This document shows positions 8,046 to 17,577 of a DNA stretch of 64,000 nucleotides, piece by piece. Source of the DNA: VAZQ01 sp963739385 (GTDB taxonomy: Bacteria; Pseudomonadota; Alphaproteobacteria; Rhizobiales; Xanthobacteraceae). The position numbers and the translations under genes were made by a program. The notes under the pieces were generated by a model that saw only the letters and a list, made by a program, of their open reading frames with translations, was not told the origin of the DNA and made no database searches. How positions within the stretch are numbered: position 1 is the first letter of the stretch; each line of letters starts with the position of its first letter. The stretch covers positions 1 to 64,000 of the forward strand of contig CAVUAI010000010.1 in NCBI GenBank assembly GCA_963739385.1, in the 5' to 3' direction.

Positions 8046-8894
8046 TCACTCCACCTTGCCGCCGAACAGCCGTTCGGCGTTGCCGTGGGCGATACGCTTG
8101 GCCTGGTCGTCGGGAAGCTGCGCCAACCAGCTGCGGTAGCCTTGCATGATGGTATCGTAACCAAACCAGCGCTCGTTGATCCAGGTATCGGAGCCGAGCA
8201 GGAAGCGATCGGAATGCCGTGCGAACAGCTCGCGCCATTCGGCGGTGAGCTTGCCATTCCCTTCGGTGATACCGCCACGGTAGGAGAGTTCGCCGATCAG
8301 CGCCGGATGCTGCTCCAGCAGCTCCCGCACGCGCCCGGGAGCGGTTGAAAATCCCGTGTGGGCCCAGATGATCTTGGCCCGGGGATTGTGCGCATGCAGG
8401 ATCAGCAGCGCCGCCTCGTCGCAATGGGCGAGCAGATAAAGATCGCGCTCGACGGCAAAGTCGACGACCTTCTTGACCAGCGGCGCTTGCGCGGCGCTGC
8501 CATAGATGTGGAATTCACCGACGCCGCGGAAATAGCCGCGTTTGTATTCGGTCTCGATCAGGTCGTAGATGGCGGGATCGGTCGACCAGTTCTGCACATC
8601 GTCGCGGGTACGATAGGGCCGGATGAACGGCACGACCCAAAGCCCCGGCGCCTTGGCGTCGACGAGCTGATGGGTGCCCTTGTTCGGGCGGCTGTTGGCC
8701 ACGATGCCGGCGACGCCGTTGCGGCGAAAGACGTCGAGAACCCGATCCAGCGGATAATAGGGATTGGGCTCCTGGTTGTAGTGCAGATGCGCGTCGAAGA
8801 TTTTGAGGGTCGGCTGCGCACAGGCCGCAATAGGTACTGCGACGACCAACGTGACGACGGCGATGACGCGCGCGATAGCGTCCGATCCCGGCAT
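8046..8894 (-). CDS. Secreted amidohydrolase-family protein
   Basis: A 282-residue protein with an N-terminal hydrophobic signal (ARVIAVVTLVVAVPIAACAQ; the cysteine could make it a lipoprotein, but the LPIAAC context fits only loosely). The mature enzyme has the metal-binding DAHLHY motif, LLAHCDE, IIWAHTGF and LLGSDTW, the order expected of a TIM-barrel amidohydrolase. It is distinct in sequence from the Tat-exported amidohydrolase at 3.6 kb. It lies 169 bases upstream of the subunit-3 gene on the same strand and may belong to the same catabolic island. GAGGG precedes the ATG. Substrate unknown. Confidence 0.82.
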   Translation of the reverse strand: MPGSDAIARVIAVVTLVVAVPIAACAQPTLKIFDAHLHYNQEPNPYYPLDRVLDVFRRNGVAGIVANSRPNKGTHQLVDAKAPGLWVVPFIRPYRTRDDVQNWSTDPAIYDLIETEYKRGYFRGVGEFHIYGSAAQAPLVKKVVDFAVERDLYLLAHCDEAALLILHAHNPRAKIIWAHTGFSTAPGRVRELLEQHPALIGELSYRGGITEGNGKLTAEWRELFARHSDRFLLGSDTWINERWFGYDTIMQGYRSWLAQLPDDQAKRIAHGNAERLFGGKVE

Positions 8895-9007
8895 GGCAAG
8901 CCCTCATCACCCATCCGACGGGCGGCGGGCCTGATCTTACTGCATTTCCAGAGCTCCAGAAGGCCTCGACGGGCGATGTTACCGGCCGAAGGCCGACGAC
9001 GCCCCGG

Positions 9008-10823
9008 TTAGCTTCCCTCGCCGCGCTTGTCCGGCAGATTGAGCCTGATGTGCAGCTCGCGCAGCTGCTTCGGCGTCACTTCCGACGGCGCCCCCATCAT
9101 CAGATCCTCGGCGCGCTGGTTCATCGGGAAGAGCACGACTTCGCGCAGGTTCTCCTCACCCGCAAGGAGCATCACGATGCGGTCGATGCCGGGCGCGATG
9201 CCGCCATGCGGCGGAGCGCCGAGCGACAAAGCGCGCAACATGCCGCCGAACTTCTGCTCGAGCGTATCTTCGCCATAGCCGGCGATGGCGAAGGCCTTGC
9301 GCATGACATCCGGCCTGTGATTGCGGATGGCGCCGGAGGACAGCTCGACGCCGTTGCAGACGATGTCGTACTGAATCGCCTTGATGGACAGAATCTTGTC
9401 GCGATCAGCGGGGTCGAGGGCCAGGAATTGCTCGATCGCCATGTTCGGCATCGAGAACGGGTTGTGCGAGAAGTCGATCTTCTTCTCCTCCTCGTTCCAT
9501 TCGTACATCGGAAAGTCGACGATCCAGCAGAACTCGAACCTGTCCTTCTGGATGAGCCCGAGGTCCTCGCGCGATCCGGGTGCGCGCGGCCCCCGCGAGT
9601 CTGGCAGCCTCCGCCGGCCTGCCGGCGGCAAAAAAAACAGCGTCACCCGCCTTGGCGCCGGCCTTGGCCGTGATTCTCGACTGCACGTCCGCGGGAATGA
9701 ACTTGGCGATCGGTCCCTTCCCGCCGTCGTCCTCGAATACGATATAGCCCAGGCCCGGTGCGCCCATGTCCTGGCGCGCCCAGTCGTTGAGCTTGTCGAA
9801 GAACGAGCGCGGTTGCGACGCGGCCCCGGGTGCCGGAACGGCGCGAACGACGCCGCCGGCCTTGATCACATTCTTGAACGCATTGAAGGTGACGGCCGCA
9901 TCATTGAACTCCTCCGTCACGTCCGCGATTTCGATCGGGTTGCGCAGATCGGGCTTGTCGGTGCCGTATTTGAGCATCGCCTCCTGGTAGGGAATGAGCG
10001 GAAATTTTTCCGTCACCGGCTTGCCGCCGGCAAACTCCTCGAACACCCCGCGCATGACCGGCTCGACCGCGTCGAACACGTCCTGCTGAGTGACGAAGCT
10101 CATCTCGAGGTCGAGCTGGTAAAACTCGCCCGGCGAACGGTCGGCGCGCGCATCCTCGTCGCGGAAGCACGGCGCGATCTGGAAGTAGCGATCGAAGCCC
10201 GACACCATGATCAGCTGCTTGAACTGCTGGGGCGCCTGCGGCAGCGCGTAGAATTTCCCGGGGTGCAGCCGTGACGGAACGAGATAGTCGCGTGCACCCT
10301 CGGGCGACGATGCCGTCAGGATCGGCGTCTGGAACTCGAAGAAGCCCTGCTCCTTCATGCGCCGCCTGATGGAATCGATCACCGCGCCGCGCAGCATGAC
10401 GTTGCGGTGAAGCCGCTCGCGGCGCAGATCGAGAAACCGGTACTTGAGCCGGATGTCCTCGGGATATTCCTGCTCGCCGAACACCGGCATCGGCAGCTCG
10501 CCGGCCGGACCCAGCACCTCGATCGCGCTGACATAGACCTCGATGGCACCGGTCGGGAGGTCCGGGTTTTCGGTGCCGGCGGGGCGCCTGCGCACCTTGC
10601 CATCGATCCGCACTACCCATTCCGATCGCAGCTTCTCGGCGTCCTTGAAGGAAGGCGAATCGGGATCGACCACCACCTGGGTGAGGCCGTAGTGATCGCG
10701 CAAGTCGATGAACAGCACTCCGCCATGGTCGCGAATGCGGTGGCACCAGCCGGACAGACGTACTTCCTTGCCGATGTCGCTTGCGCGCAGGGCGCCGCAG
10801 GTATGGGTGCGATAGTGGTGCAT
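9008..10823 (-). CDS. aspS: Aspartyl-tRNA synthetase, interrupted by a 1-base frameshift
   Basis: Charges tRNA-Asp (and in many alphaproteobacteria also tRNA-Asn). The N-terminal OB-fold (SGWCHRIRDHGGVLFIDLRD), class II motif 2 (FRDEDARADRSPGEFYQLD) and motif 3 (GGIAPGIDRIVMLL) are all present, giving a normal ~600-residue protein, but they lie in two frames. The frame changes at 9569-9572: the reading passes ...AARTRI and continues as EDLGLIQKDRFEF only if one inserted base is ignored (ATC GGC GAG expected, ATCGCGCGAG seen). A loss of function would be lethal unless another copy exists, so a sequence error is likely. The start matches the family MH-YRTHTCG. Confidence 0.93.
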
Positions 10824-10955
10824 GATCAGTGAACTTAGCCTCGATGCCGCGCGGAAAGGCACATGCGCGGGCTCGCTTGTCAAGAACAGGAAAGCTATGA
10901 TGGCGCTTTAGCTTCCTGGTCCATCAGCGTCGATCCCCCGCGAGGGAGTTTCCCG

Positions 10956-12902
10956 ATGCGCCCACGCTTGTCGCATGCGTTGCTGACTCTCGTGGCGGCG
11001 GCTGCCGTCACCATCCCGACCGTTGCGCGCGCGGCCGACGATCCGCCGCTCCTGCCCTTGAACGTCTTTTTTGCCCATCCCGCCGCGAGCTGGGATCATC
11101 GGGTGTCTCCCGACGGCACCCGGCTGGCGTGGATCGCGATGAGCAACGGCCGCGCCACGTTGCATTTCCGCCGGCTCGACGAGACCAGCGCGCGAGCGGT
11201 CGAGATGCCACGCGAGGCGCGCGCGCCCTGGCCGGGCGGCCAAGCCTTCGAATGGAGCCGCGACGGCAAGCATCTGCTGTTCCTGATGGACGGCAACGGC
11301 GATGAAAACACCCATCTCTTCGCCGTGGACATGGACGCGCCGGAGCCTGTTGCCCGCGACCTCACCCCGCTCGCCGACGTACGGGTCGAGGTGGTGCGAG
11401 CGCCCAACGACGACCCGAATAGCGTCATCATCGGTCACACCGGCCGCACCGGCCGCATGTTCGATCTCTATCGGGTCAACCTCACGACCGGCCAGTTGAC
11501 GATGTTCGCGGAGAACCCCGGCGACATCTGCGGCTGGTCGGTGTCCCCGGCTGGCCGCCTGCGCATGCGCTTCCGTTGCCTGCCGGACGGCGGCTGGACC
11601 GCCGCGGTGCCGGACGGCGTAGGCGGCTGGCGCGACGTGGTGCGCGGCGCGTACGGGGATCATGTGCGCGTCCTCGGCTATCCGCTTAACCCGCGCTACG
11701 CCTGGGCCCTGTCAAACCGGGGCCGCAGCCGGCTCGCGCTGGTGCGCATCGATCTGCGCGACGGCAAGGAGAACCTGGTCTACGAGCATCCGTCGGTCGA
11801 CATCGACGGCGGCCGCGTGCTGGACAATGGCGGCGTGGGGTTCGTCTGGACGTGGCCGGGATTGCAGGAATGGCGCTTCTTCGATGCCTTTCTGCAGGCC
11901 GATCTCGCGCCGTACCTCGCCCGCGACCGCAGCGCGTTGCGCGTCCTCAGCGAAGACCGCCAGCGACGGTGGCTGACGTTCACGGTCCATGACGATCGGG
12001 GCGAGGAGACCATCTACCTGCTCGACCGCATGACTTCCGACACAAAGGTGCTGGCGCAATCTCCGCTCAGCGCCTTGCGCGATCAATTGGCCCGAATGGA
12101 TCCGGTGACGTTTCCCGCGCGCGATGGGCTTACCGTCCACGGTCTGCTCACGATACCCGCCGGAACGAGCGGGCCGCGACCACTGGTCCTGCTCGTTCAC
12201 GGCGGCCCATGGGCACGGGATCATTGGGGCTTTGACCCGACCGTGCAGTTCCTGGCCAATCGCGGCTATGCCGTGCTGCAGGTCAACTACCGCGGCTCGA
12301 CCGGGTACGGCCGCGATTTCCTGCTCGCCGGCACGCGCGAATTCGGGCGCAAGATGCACGATGACCTGATCGATGGGGTGCGCTGGGCGATCGAACGGGG
12401 CATCGCCGATCCCAAACGCGTCGCGATCATGGGAGCGAGCTACGGGGGTTACGCCGCGCTGTCGGGCGCCGCCTTCACCCCCGACGTGTTCGTGGCCGCA
12501 ATCGACCGGGTCGGTATCGCAGACATGGTCAGTCTGATCGAGGACTGGCCCAAATATTGGCGCACCGGCGACATGGGCTTCTGGTCCCGCTTCTTTGGCG
12601 ACCCGCGCCGACCTGAAGAGCGCAACCTGCTCGCCGAGCGCTCCCCGCTCAACCATGTGGACGCCATCCGCATGCCGTTGCTGGTGGTGCAGGGCGCCAA
12701 CGACATCCGCGTCCGGCGCGATCATTCGGACCGCCTCGTGGAGGCGCTGCGCGCGCGCAACCATGAGGTGGAATATCTGCTGTTCCCGGACGAGGGGCAC
12801 GGCATCAACCGCACTCCCAACCGGCTCGCCTTCATGCGCGCGGTCGAGCGCTTTCTCGCGCGCCATCTCGGCGGCCGCGACGGCGGCGATCCGCAGGATT
12901 GA
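10956..12902 (+). CDS. Secreted S9-family prolyl oligopeptidase
   Basis: A 648-residue serine peptidase (or related esterase). It has a Sec signal peptide (LLTLVAAAAVTIPTVARAA), a beta-propeller region of WD/Kelch-like repeats (about 40-390) and a C-terminal alpha/beta-hydrolase domain with LLVHGGPWARD, nucleophile Ser495 in GASYGG, acid Asp in VVQGANDIRV and base His in FPDEGHGI. It probably cleaves short peptides in the periplasm. The start was placed at the ATG after GGGAG; an upstream in-frame ATG would put it ahead of the signal peptide. It is divergent from aspS. Confidence 0.92.
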   Translation: MRPRLSHALLTLVAAAAVTIPTVARAADDPPLLPLNVFFAHPAASWDHRVSPDGTRLAWIAMSNGRATLHFRRLDETSARAVEMPREARAPWPGGQAFEWSRDGKHLLFLMDGNGDENTHLFAVDMDAPEPVARDLTPLADVRVEVVRAPNDDPNSVIIGHTGRTGRMFDLYRVNLTTGQLTMFAENPGDICGWSVSPAGRLRMRFRCLPDGGWTAAVPDGVGGWRDVVRGAYGDHVRVLGYPLNPRYAWALSNRGRSRLALVRIDLRDGKENLVYEHPSVDIDGGRVLDNGGVGFVWTWPGLQEWRFFDAFLQADLAPYLARDRSALRVLSEDRQRRWLTFTVHDDRGEETIYLLDRMTSDTKVLAQSPLSALRDQLARMDPVTFPARDGLTVHGLLTIPAGTSGPRPLVLLVHGGPWARDHWGFDPTVQFLANRGYAVLQVNYRGSTGYGRDFLLAGTREFGRKMHDDLIDGVRWAIERGIADPKRVAIMGASYGGYAALSGAAFTPDVFVAAIDRVGIADMVSLIEDWPKYWRTGDMGFWSRFFGDPRRPEERNLLAERSPLNHVDAIRMPLLVVQGANDIRVRRDHSDRLVEALRARNHEVEYLLFPDEGHGINRTPNRLAFMRAVERFLARHLGGRDGGDPQD

Positions 12903-12968
12903 GCGGACGACGCGACGACAGAAGTGCCGTACATGGACATTCTGCCGGGCCGGAGCAGCGCCCGGCCC

Positions 12969-13211
12969 TCAAATTCGGCATTGCCCGGCAGCGTAGAGAG
13001 CGCCGAGCCCGTTCATATCGGTTGAGCGAAGGCAGCGCGTGTGCAGGAGCAGGTCAGTCCTGGCAGAGACTGGCTTCGCGCCGACCTTGATGAGCCGACT
13101 AGCGGCGAAGCGACCGTCCGTCGAATGCGACGCCGTGGCATATGCCAACGCGCCGACCGAGACCAGGGCAAGCGCGGCAACAGCGATGGCGAGCGTAAGG
13201 TTTCTCATCAT
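12969..13211 (-). CDS. Putative small secreted protein
   Basis: An 80-residue reading frame with a convincing signal peptide (RNLTLAIAVAALALVSVGALAYA) after a tandem ATG ATG start, with AAGGAG about 10 bases upstream. The remaining ~55 residues have two cysteines and no motif I recognise. It sits alone between the S9 peptidase and the ThDP-enzyme gene, both on the other strand. Real coding is supported by the signal peptide and ribosome site only. Confidence 0.5.
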   Translation of the reverse strand: MMRNLTLAIAVAALALVSVGALAYATASHSTDGRFAASRLIKVGAKPVSARTDLLLHTRCLRSTDMNGLGALYAAGQCRI

Positions 13212-13390
13212 GGCGCAGAGGCTCCTTCGCCTTCACGCCTTCGTCGGCCGCGCGGCAGAAAAAGTTCACCCGTCGGTCCGGCGGACAGCGCCGAGGACAC
13301 CCAGGCTCAATCCGCAATGACTCGCCCTGAGGCCTCGACAGGGTGCCGCCGATCTGCACACTCGGCGGCCCGGTTCCAAGTCCGAGCATC

Positions 13391-15055
13391 ATGGCGAGAA
13401 AATCCAACAAGCCTCCTGCCCGCGCCGCGGCGCGGATGACGACCGCCGAAGCAACCGTCGGCACGCTCATGGCCAACGGCATCGACGCGGTCTACGCGCT
13501 GCCCGGCGTGCACAATGATCCGCTTTTCGATGCCCTGTTCGGAGCCGGCGATCGCCTGCGCACCATCCACGCGCGGCACGAGCAGGGCGCGGCCTATATG
13601 GCGCTGGGCGCGGCGCTCGCAACCGGGAAACCGCAAGTCTACGCCGTCGTGCCCGGACCGGGGCTGCTCAATTCAGCCGCCGCGTTGCTCACCGCCTACG
13701 GAATGAACGCGCCGGTGCTCGCGTTGATCGGGCAGATCGCGCAATCGGCCATCGGCCGGGGGCTTGGTCACCTTCATGAGATTCGCGACCAGGCCGGCAT
13801 CATTTGCCGCCTGGTCGATTTTACTGCCCGCATCCGCGAGCCGGCGGAAGCCGCCAATCTCGTTGCCGAAGCCTTCCGCGCGATGGCTGCAGGTCGCCCC
13901 GGCCCGGCCGTGCTCGAGTGCGCGATGGACGTCTGGGGGCGTCGTGCGCCGGTGGCCGCGGTTCCCTCGGCCGTGCAGGTACCGACGCCGGCGGTCGACG
14001 AAGACGCCATCCGCGACGCCGGCAGGCGCCTTGCCGCCGCCAGGCGTCCGTTGATCGTGGCCGGCGGCGGCGCGCAGAATGCGTCGGCAGAAGTCACCGA
14101 GTTGGCGCATCTGCTGCAGGCACCGGTGCTGGCATATCGGCGTGGCCGCGGCGTACTCGACAGCCGCGATCCTCTGAGCGTCACCTTGCCGCTGGGCCGC
14201 GAATTGTGGGGCGAAGCCGATGTGGTGCTCGGCATCGGTACGCGGTTGTTCTACGGTTTCAACCACTGGGGAATCGATCCCGATCTGGCGGTCATCCGTG
14301 TCGATGCCGATCCCGAAGAGCCCGAACGGTTCGCGCGGCCGGCGGCGGCGCTCGTCGGCGATGCCGCACCGATCCTGCGTCGCCTGATCGACGCGCTCTC
14401 GCCGCACCGCGCCCAGTCCCGCCGCGCGGAGATGCTGGAACGCCAGGCCGCCATGCGCCGGCGGCTCGACAAGCTTGCTCCGCAGATCGGCTTTCTCGAT
14501 GCCATCCGCGCGGAATTGCCCGACGACGGCATATTCGTCGACGAAGTCACCCAGATCGGATTCGCGGCGCGGCTTCTGCTTCCGGTCTATCGGCCGCGCA
14601 CGTTCCTGTCGCCGGGCTATCAGGACAATCTGGGCTGGGGGTTCGCTACTGCGCTCGGCGCGCAGCACGCACGCCCGGATGTGCCGGTGCTGGCGATTTC
14701 CGGCGACGGCGGGTTTCTCTTCACCTCGAACGAGCTCGCCACCGCGATGCGCCATCGCATTCCTCTCACCGTCGTCGTATTCAACGACGGCGCTTTCGGG
14801 AACGTGCGGCGCATCCAGGAGGAGCAGTACGGCAACCGGGTGATCGCGAGCGATCTCGCCAATCCCGATTTTGTGCGCTATGGCGAAAGCTTCGGCGCCC
14901 ATGCGGAGCGCGCGCGCAACCCGGCGGAGTTGCGTGCGGCGCTCAAACGGGCGTTCAAGCGCCGGGACTGCCCCACGCTGATCGAGGTGCCGGTGGGGCC
15001 CATGCCCTCGCCCTGGGAGTTCATCCATATGCCACGCGTGCGCGGCCCAAGATGA
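13391..15055 (+). CDS. Thiamine-diphosphate-dependent enzyme (acetolactate synthase/benzoylformate decarboxylase-like)
   Basis: A 554-residue member of the ThDP family. The N-terminal PYR domain has the catalytic glutamate Glu64 in ARHEQGAAYMA; the middle domain is nucleotide-like; the C-terminal PP domain has GDGGFLFTSNELATA ... VVFNDGAFGN, which binds the diphosphate and magnesium. It is not IlvB: there is no small-subunit gene nearby. The stop codon overlaps the next gene's ATG by 4 bases (ATGA), so it forms an operon with an enolase-superfamily enzyme. Members of this subfamily act as decarboxylases or carboligases of 2-oxo acids; the substrate is not evident. Confidence 0.88.
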   Translation: MARKSNKPPARAAARMTTAEATVGTLMANGIDAVYALPGVHNDPLFDALFGAGDRLRTIHARHEQGAAYMALGAALATGKPQVYAVVPGPGLLNSAAALLTAYGMNAPVLALIGQIAQSAIGRGLGHLHEIRDQAGIICRLVDFTARIREPAEAANLVAEAFRAMAAGRPGPAVLECAMDVWGRRAPVAAVPSAVQVPTPAVDEDAIRDAGRRLAAARRPLIVAGGGAQNASAEVTELAHLLQAPVLAYRRGRGVLDSRDPLSVTLPLGRELWGEADVVLGIGTRLFYGFNHWGIDPDLAVIRVDADPEEPERFARPAAALVGDAAPILRRLIDALSPHRAQSRRAEMLERQAAMRRRLDKLAPQIGFLDAIRAELPDDGIFVDEVTQIGFAARLLLPVYRPRTFLSPGYQDNLGWGFATALGAQHARPDVPVLAISGDGGFLFTSNELATAMRHRIPLTVVVFNDGAFGNVRRIQEEQYGNRVIASDLANPDFVRYGESFGAHAERARNPAELRAALKRAFKRRDCPTLIEVPVGPMPSPWEFIHMPRVRGPR

Positions 15056-16231
15056 GCATCGGCATGGAAGCTCGCACCGACTTTCACGCAGCGACCGGCG
15101 AGCGCGAGCCGCTGATCATTCGCCGGGTCGACGCCATCCCGCTCGGCACTTCCGCTGAAGAAGGCGGTCGCGATGGCGGGCACAACGGTCAGCCAGGCGC
15201 TCAATATCGTGGTCCGCATCGAGGCATCGGACGGCACCGTCGGCTGGGGCGAGGCCGCCTCAGCGCCAACCATGACCGGCGACACGCTTGGCGGCCTGCT
15301 CGCCGCCGTGCGCGACTATCTCGGCCCCCTGCTGGTTGGCGAGGACGCCTGGAGGCGCCCCGCCCTGTCGCGCAAGCTCAAGCGCGCGCTTTTCGGCAAT
15401 AGCGGCGCCCATTCGGCGATCGAGGTGGCGCTGCTCGATCTCTGCGGTCGATCATCCGGCTTGCCGGTGGTCGATTTCATCGGCGGCCCCCGCCGTCGCG
15501 GGGTCGAGCCAATGTGGCTGCTTGGCAATCCGACTCCCGAACAGGACATCGCCGAGGCGCACACGAGACAGGGGGAGGGATTTCATTTCTTCAAGCTCAA
15601 GATCGGCACCAAGGTGCTGGACAGCGAGATCGCATCGACGCTCGCACTGCGCCGGGCGCTGGGCGCCACGACGCCGTTGTGCGCGGACGCCAATTGCGGG
15701 CTGACACTGGCCGATGCATGCCGCTATGTCGAAGGCGTCGCCGATGCCGGCCTGAAGTTCGTGGAGCAACCGCTCGCGCAGGACGATCTCGATGCGCTTG
15801 CGCAGCTCACGCGCATGTCGCCGGTGCCCATCGGCGCCGACGAGGGTATCCACTCGCTCGCCGACATCGAGGCGCATGAGCGCTGCGGCGCCGGCGGGGT
15901 CTCGCTCAAGCTCATCAAGCTCGGCGGGATGAGCGCAGCGATCGAAGCTGCGCAATTGTGCGAACGCCGGGGGCTCGCCGTCAACGTTGCCGCCAAAATC
16001 GCGGAGTCGAGCATCGCATCGGCAGCGGCGATCCACCTCGCCTGCGCCGCACCCGGGGTCGAATGGGGCGTGAGCCTCACCCATTTCTATCTCGACGCAG
16101 ACGTCGCCAAGACTCCGCTGACAATCGGCGACGGCGCAGTCGCGCTCCCGAGCGGTCCCGGGCTCGGCATCGACGTCGACGAAGCGCAAGTTGAGCGCTT
16201 TCGCATAGTCGCCAGCGAACTGACGGGCTGA
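15052..16231 (+). CDS. Mandelate racemase/muconate-lactonizing-family enzyme, with a 1-base frameshift
   Basis: An enolase-superfamily enzyme of about 390 residues that abstracts an alpha-proton of a carboxylate. Active-site elements: KLK in FFKLKIG, metal ligands in CADANCG, VEQPL and GADEGI, and the second base Lys in SLKLIKLGG. The first 32 residues (to VDAIPLG) are in one frame and the rest, from LPLKKAVAMAG, in another; an extra base at about 15147-15148 explains the break. Without correction the protein would start only at 15173 and lack the first strand of the capping domain. Translationally coupled to the ThDP-enzyme gene (ATGA overlap), implying successive steps in one pathway. Confidence 0.87.
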
Positions 16232-16330
16232 TGTACGCCGGTACCGGTCACACGCGACATGCGGCCGGCGCCGAGCAGCACTGTCGCTGGCACCGCCGCG
16301 ATCCTGTGTCCCCAGGGGCCTGCCGGCACC

Positions 16331-16366
16331 CCTGACAAAGCGAGCGGTCTACGCTATCTAGCCCCC
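16331..16366 (+). promoter_or_regulatory. Promoter placing the start of rnd transcription at its ATG
   Basis: CCTGAC (16331-16336), a 17-base spacer and CTATCT (16354-16359) match the alphaproteobacterial housekeeping consensus CTTGAC-N17-CTATAT. Only 7 bases separate the -10 box from the rnd ATG at 16367, and no ribosome site is visible, so the mRNA is predicted to be leaderless. Confidence 0.65.
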
Positions 16367-17515
16367 ATGCAGTGCATTACTACGACAGCAAGTCTTGCCG
16401 ACGCCTGTGCGCGCATGGCACGACAGCCCTTCGTGACCGTCGATACCGAGTTCCTGCGCGAGAGCACGTATTATCCACGGCTGTGCGTCGCGCAGATGGC
16501 GAGCACCGATGAAGCGATGGTCATCGATGCCCTGGCCGAAGGCATTGATCTTGCCCCGTTCTTCGCATTGATGGCGGACGCGAACGTGCTCAAGGTATTC
16601 CATGCTGCGCGCCAGGATATCGAGATTTGCTGGCACGAGGCCGGCATCATCCCCAGCCCTCTCGTCGATACTCAGGTCGCGGCCATGGTGCTGGGTTTTG
16701 GCGATTCCATCTCCTACGACCAGCTGGTTCAGCGAATCACCGGCGACAATCTCGACAAATCCAACCGTTTCACCGACTGGACGCGCCGCCCGCTGAGCGA
16801 CGCGCAGCTCGCCTATGCCATCTCCGACGTCACTCACCTGCGCGACGTCTATCTCGCGCTGGCGGCCGATCTCGACAAGCGCGGACGCAGCGAATGGATG
16901 CGCGAGGAAATGAGAGTGCTTACCTCGCCCGCGACCTACCGGTTCGAGCCCGAGCACGCCTGGGAGCGTCTGAAGACCAGGGTGCGCAAGCCCAAGGAAC
17001 TTGCCATCCTGATCGAGGTTGCCGCATGGCGCGAGCGCGAGGCGCAGGAGCGCGACGTACCGCGCAGCCGCGTGCTCAAGGACGACGTCATCGGAGACAT
17101 TGCGGTGCAGGCGCCCACGACGATCGAACGGCTGGCGAGTTTGCGCTCGCTGCCCAAAGGCTTCGAGCGTTCGAGATGGGGCGAGGCCATCGTCGCCGCG
17201 GTCCAGCGCGGCCTTGCGCGTGATCCGAAATCGCTGCCTCGCCTCGAGCGACCGAGGCCGCCGGTCAATGGGCAGGCCACGGTCGAGTTGCTCAAGGTTC
17301 TGCTGCGCATGACCGCGGAGCGTCATGGAGTTGCCGCCAAGGTGATAGCCACCGTCGACGACCTCGACCGCATCGCCGCCGACGATGACGCCGACGTGCC
17401 GGCACTTTCCGGCTGGCGGCGTGAACTGTTCGGCGACAAGGCGCTTGCGCTCAAGCAGGGCCGGCTCACGCTCGCCATCGAGAAGGGACGCGTGGTGGCA
17501 CTGGAGCGCGAGTGA
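16367..17515 (+). CDS. rnd: Ribonuclease D
   Basis: A 382-residue 3'-5' exonuclease for tRNA 3'-end maturation. The DEDD exonuclease domain shows VTVDTEFLRE (Exo I), VFHAARQDIEICWH (Exo II) and Tyr/Asp in LAYAISDVTHLRDVY (Exo III); a C-terminal HRDC domain follows (around residues 205-290). The start matches the usual N-terminus of alphaproteobacterial RNase D. No Shine-Dalgarno sequence is visible, in line with the leaderless promoter. It is between accessory genes here, but belongs to the conserved aspS-rnd-ppx-ppk neighbourhood. Confidence 0.95.
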   Translation: MQCITTTASLADACARMARQPFVTVDTEFLRESTYYPRLCVAQMASTDEAMVIDALAEGIDLAPFFALMADANVLKVFHAARQDIEICWHEAGIIPSPLVDTQVAAMVLGFGDSISYDQLVQRITGDNLDKSNRFTDWTRRPLSDAQLAYAISDVTHLRDVYLALAADLDKRGRSEWMREEMRVLTSPATYRFEPEHAWERLKTRVRKPKELAILIEVAAWREREAQERDVPRSRVLKDDVIGDIAVQAPTTIERLASLRSLPKGFERSRWGEAIVAAVQRGLARDPKSLPRLERPRPPVNGQATVELLKVLLRMTAERHGVAAKVIATVDDLDRIAADDDADVPALSGWRRELFGDKALALKQGRLTLAIEKGRVVALERE

Positions 17516-17577
17516 GCCCCTCCCCGCGCGCGCCGGCCGGGCTATGATGCCAGCGCCCGTGACAAGGGAGAGGACAC

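Noticed and set aside
9565..9580. Programmed ribosomal frameshift in aspS
   Set aside because: No slippery heptamer or downstream structure, and five other core genes show the same kind of break.
11712..12866. A 384-residue minus-strand frame opposite the S9 peptidase
   Set aside because: The peptidase has a full catalytic triad and signal peptide; the antisense frame has none.
13673..15028. A 451-residue minus-strand frame opposite the ThDP gene
   Set aside because: Antisense shadow of a well-supported ThDP enzyme.
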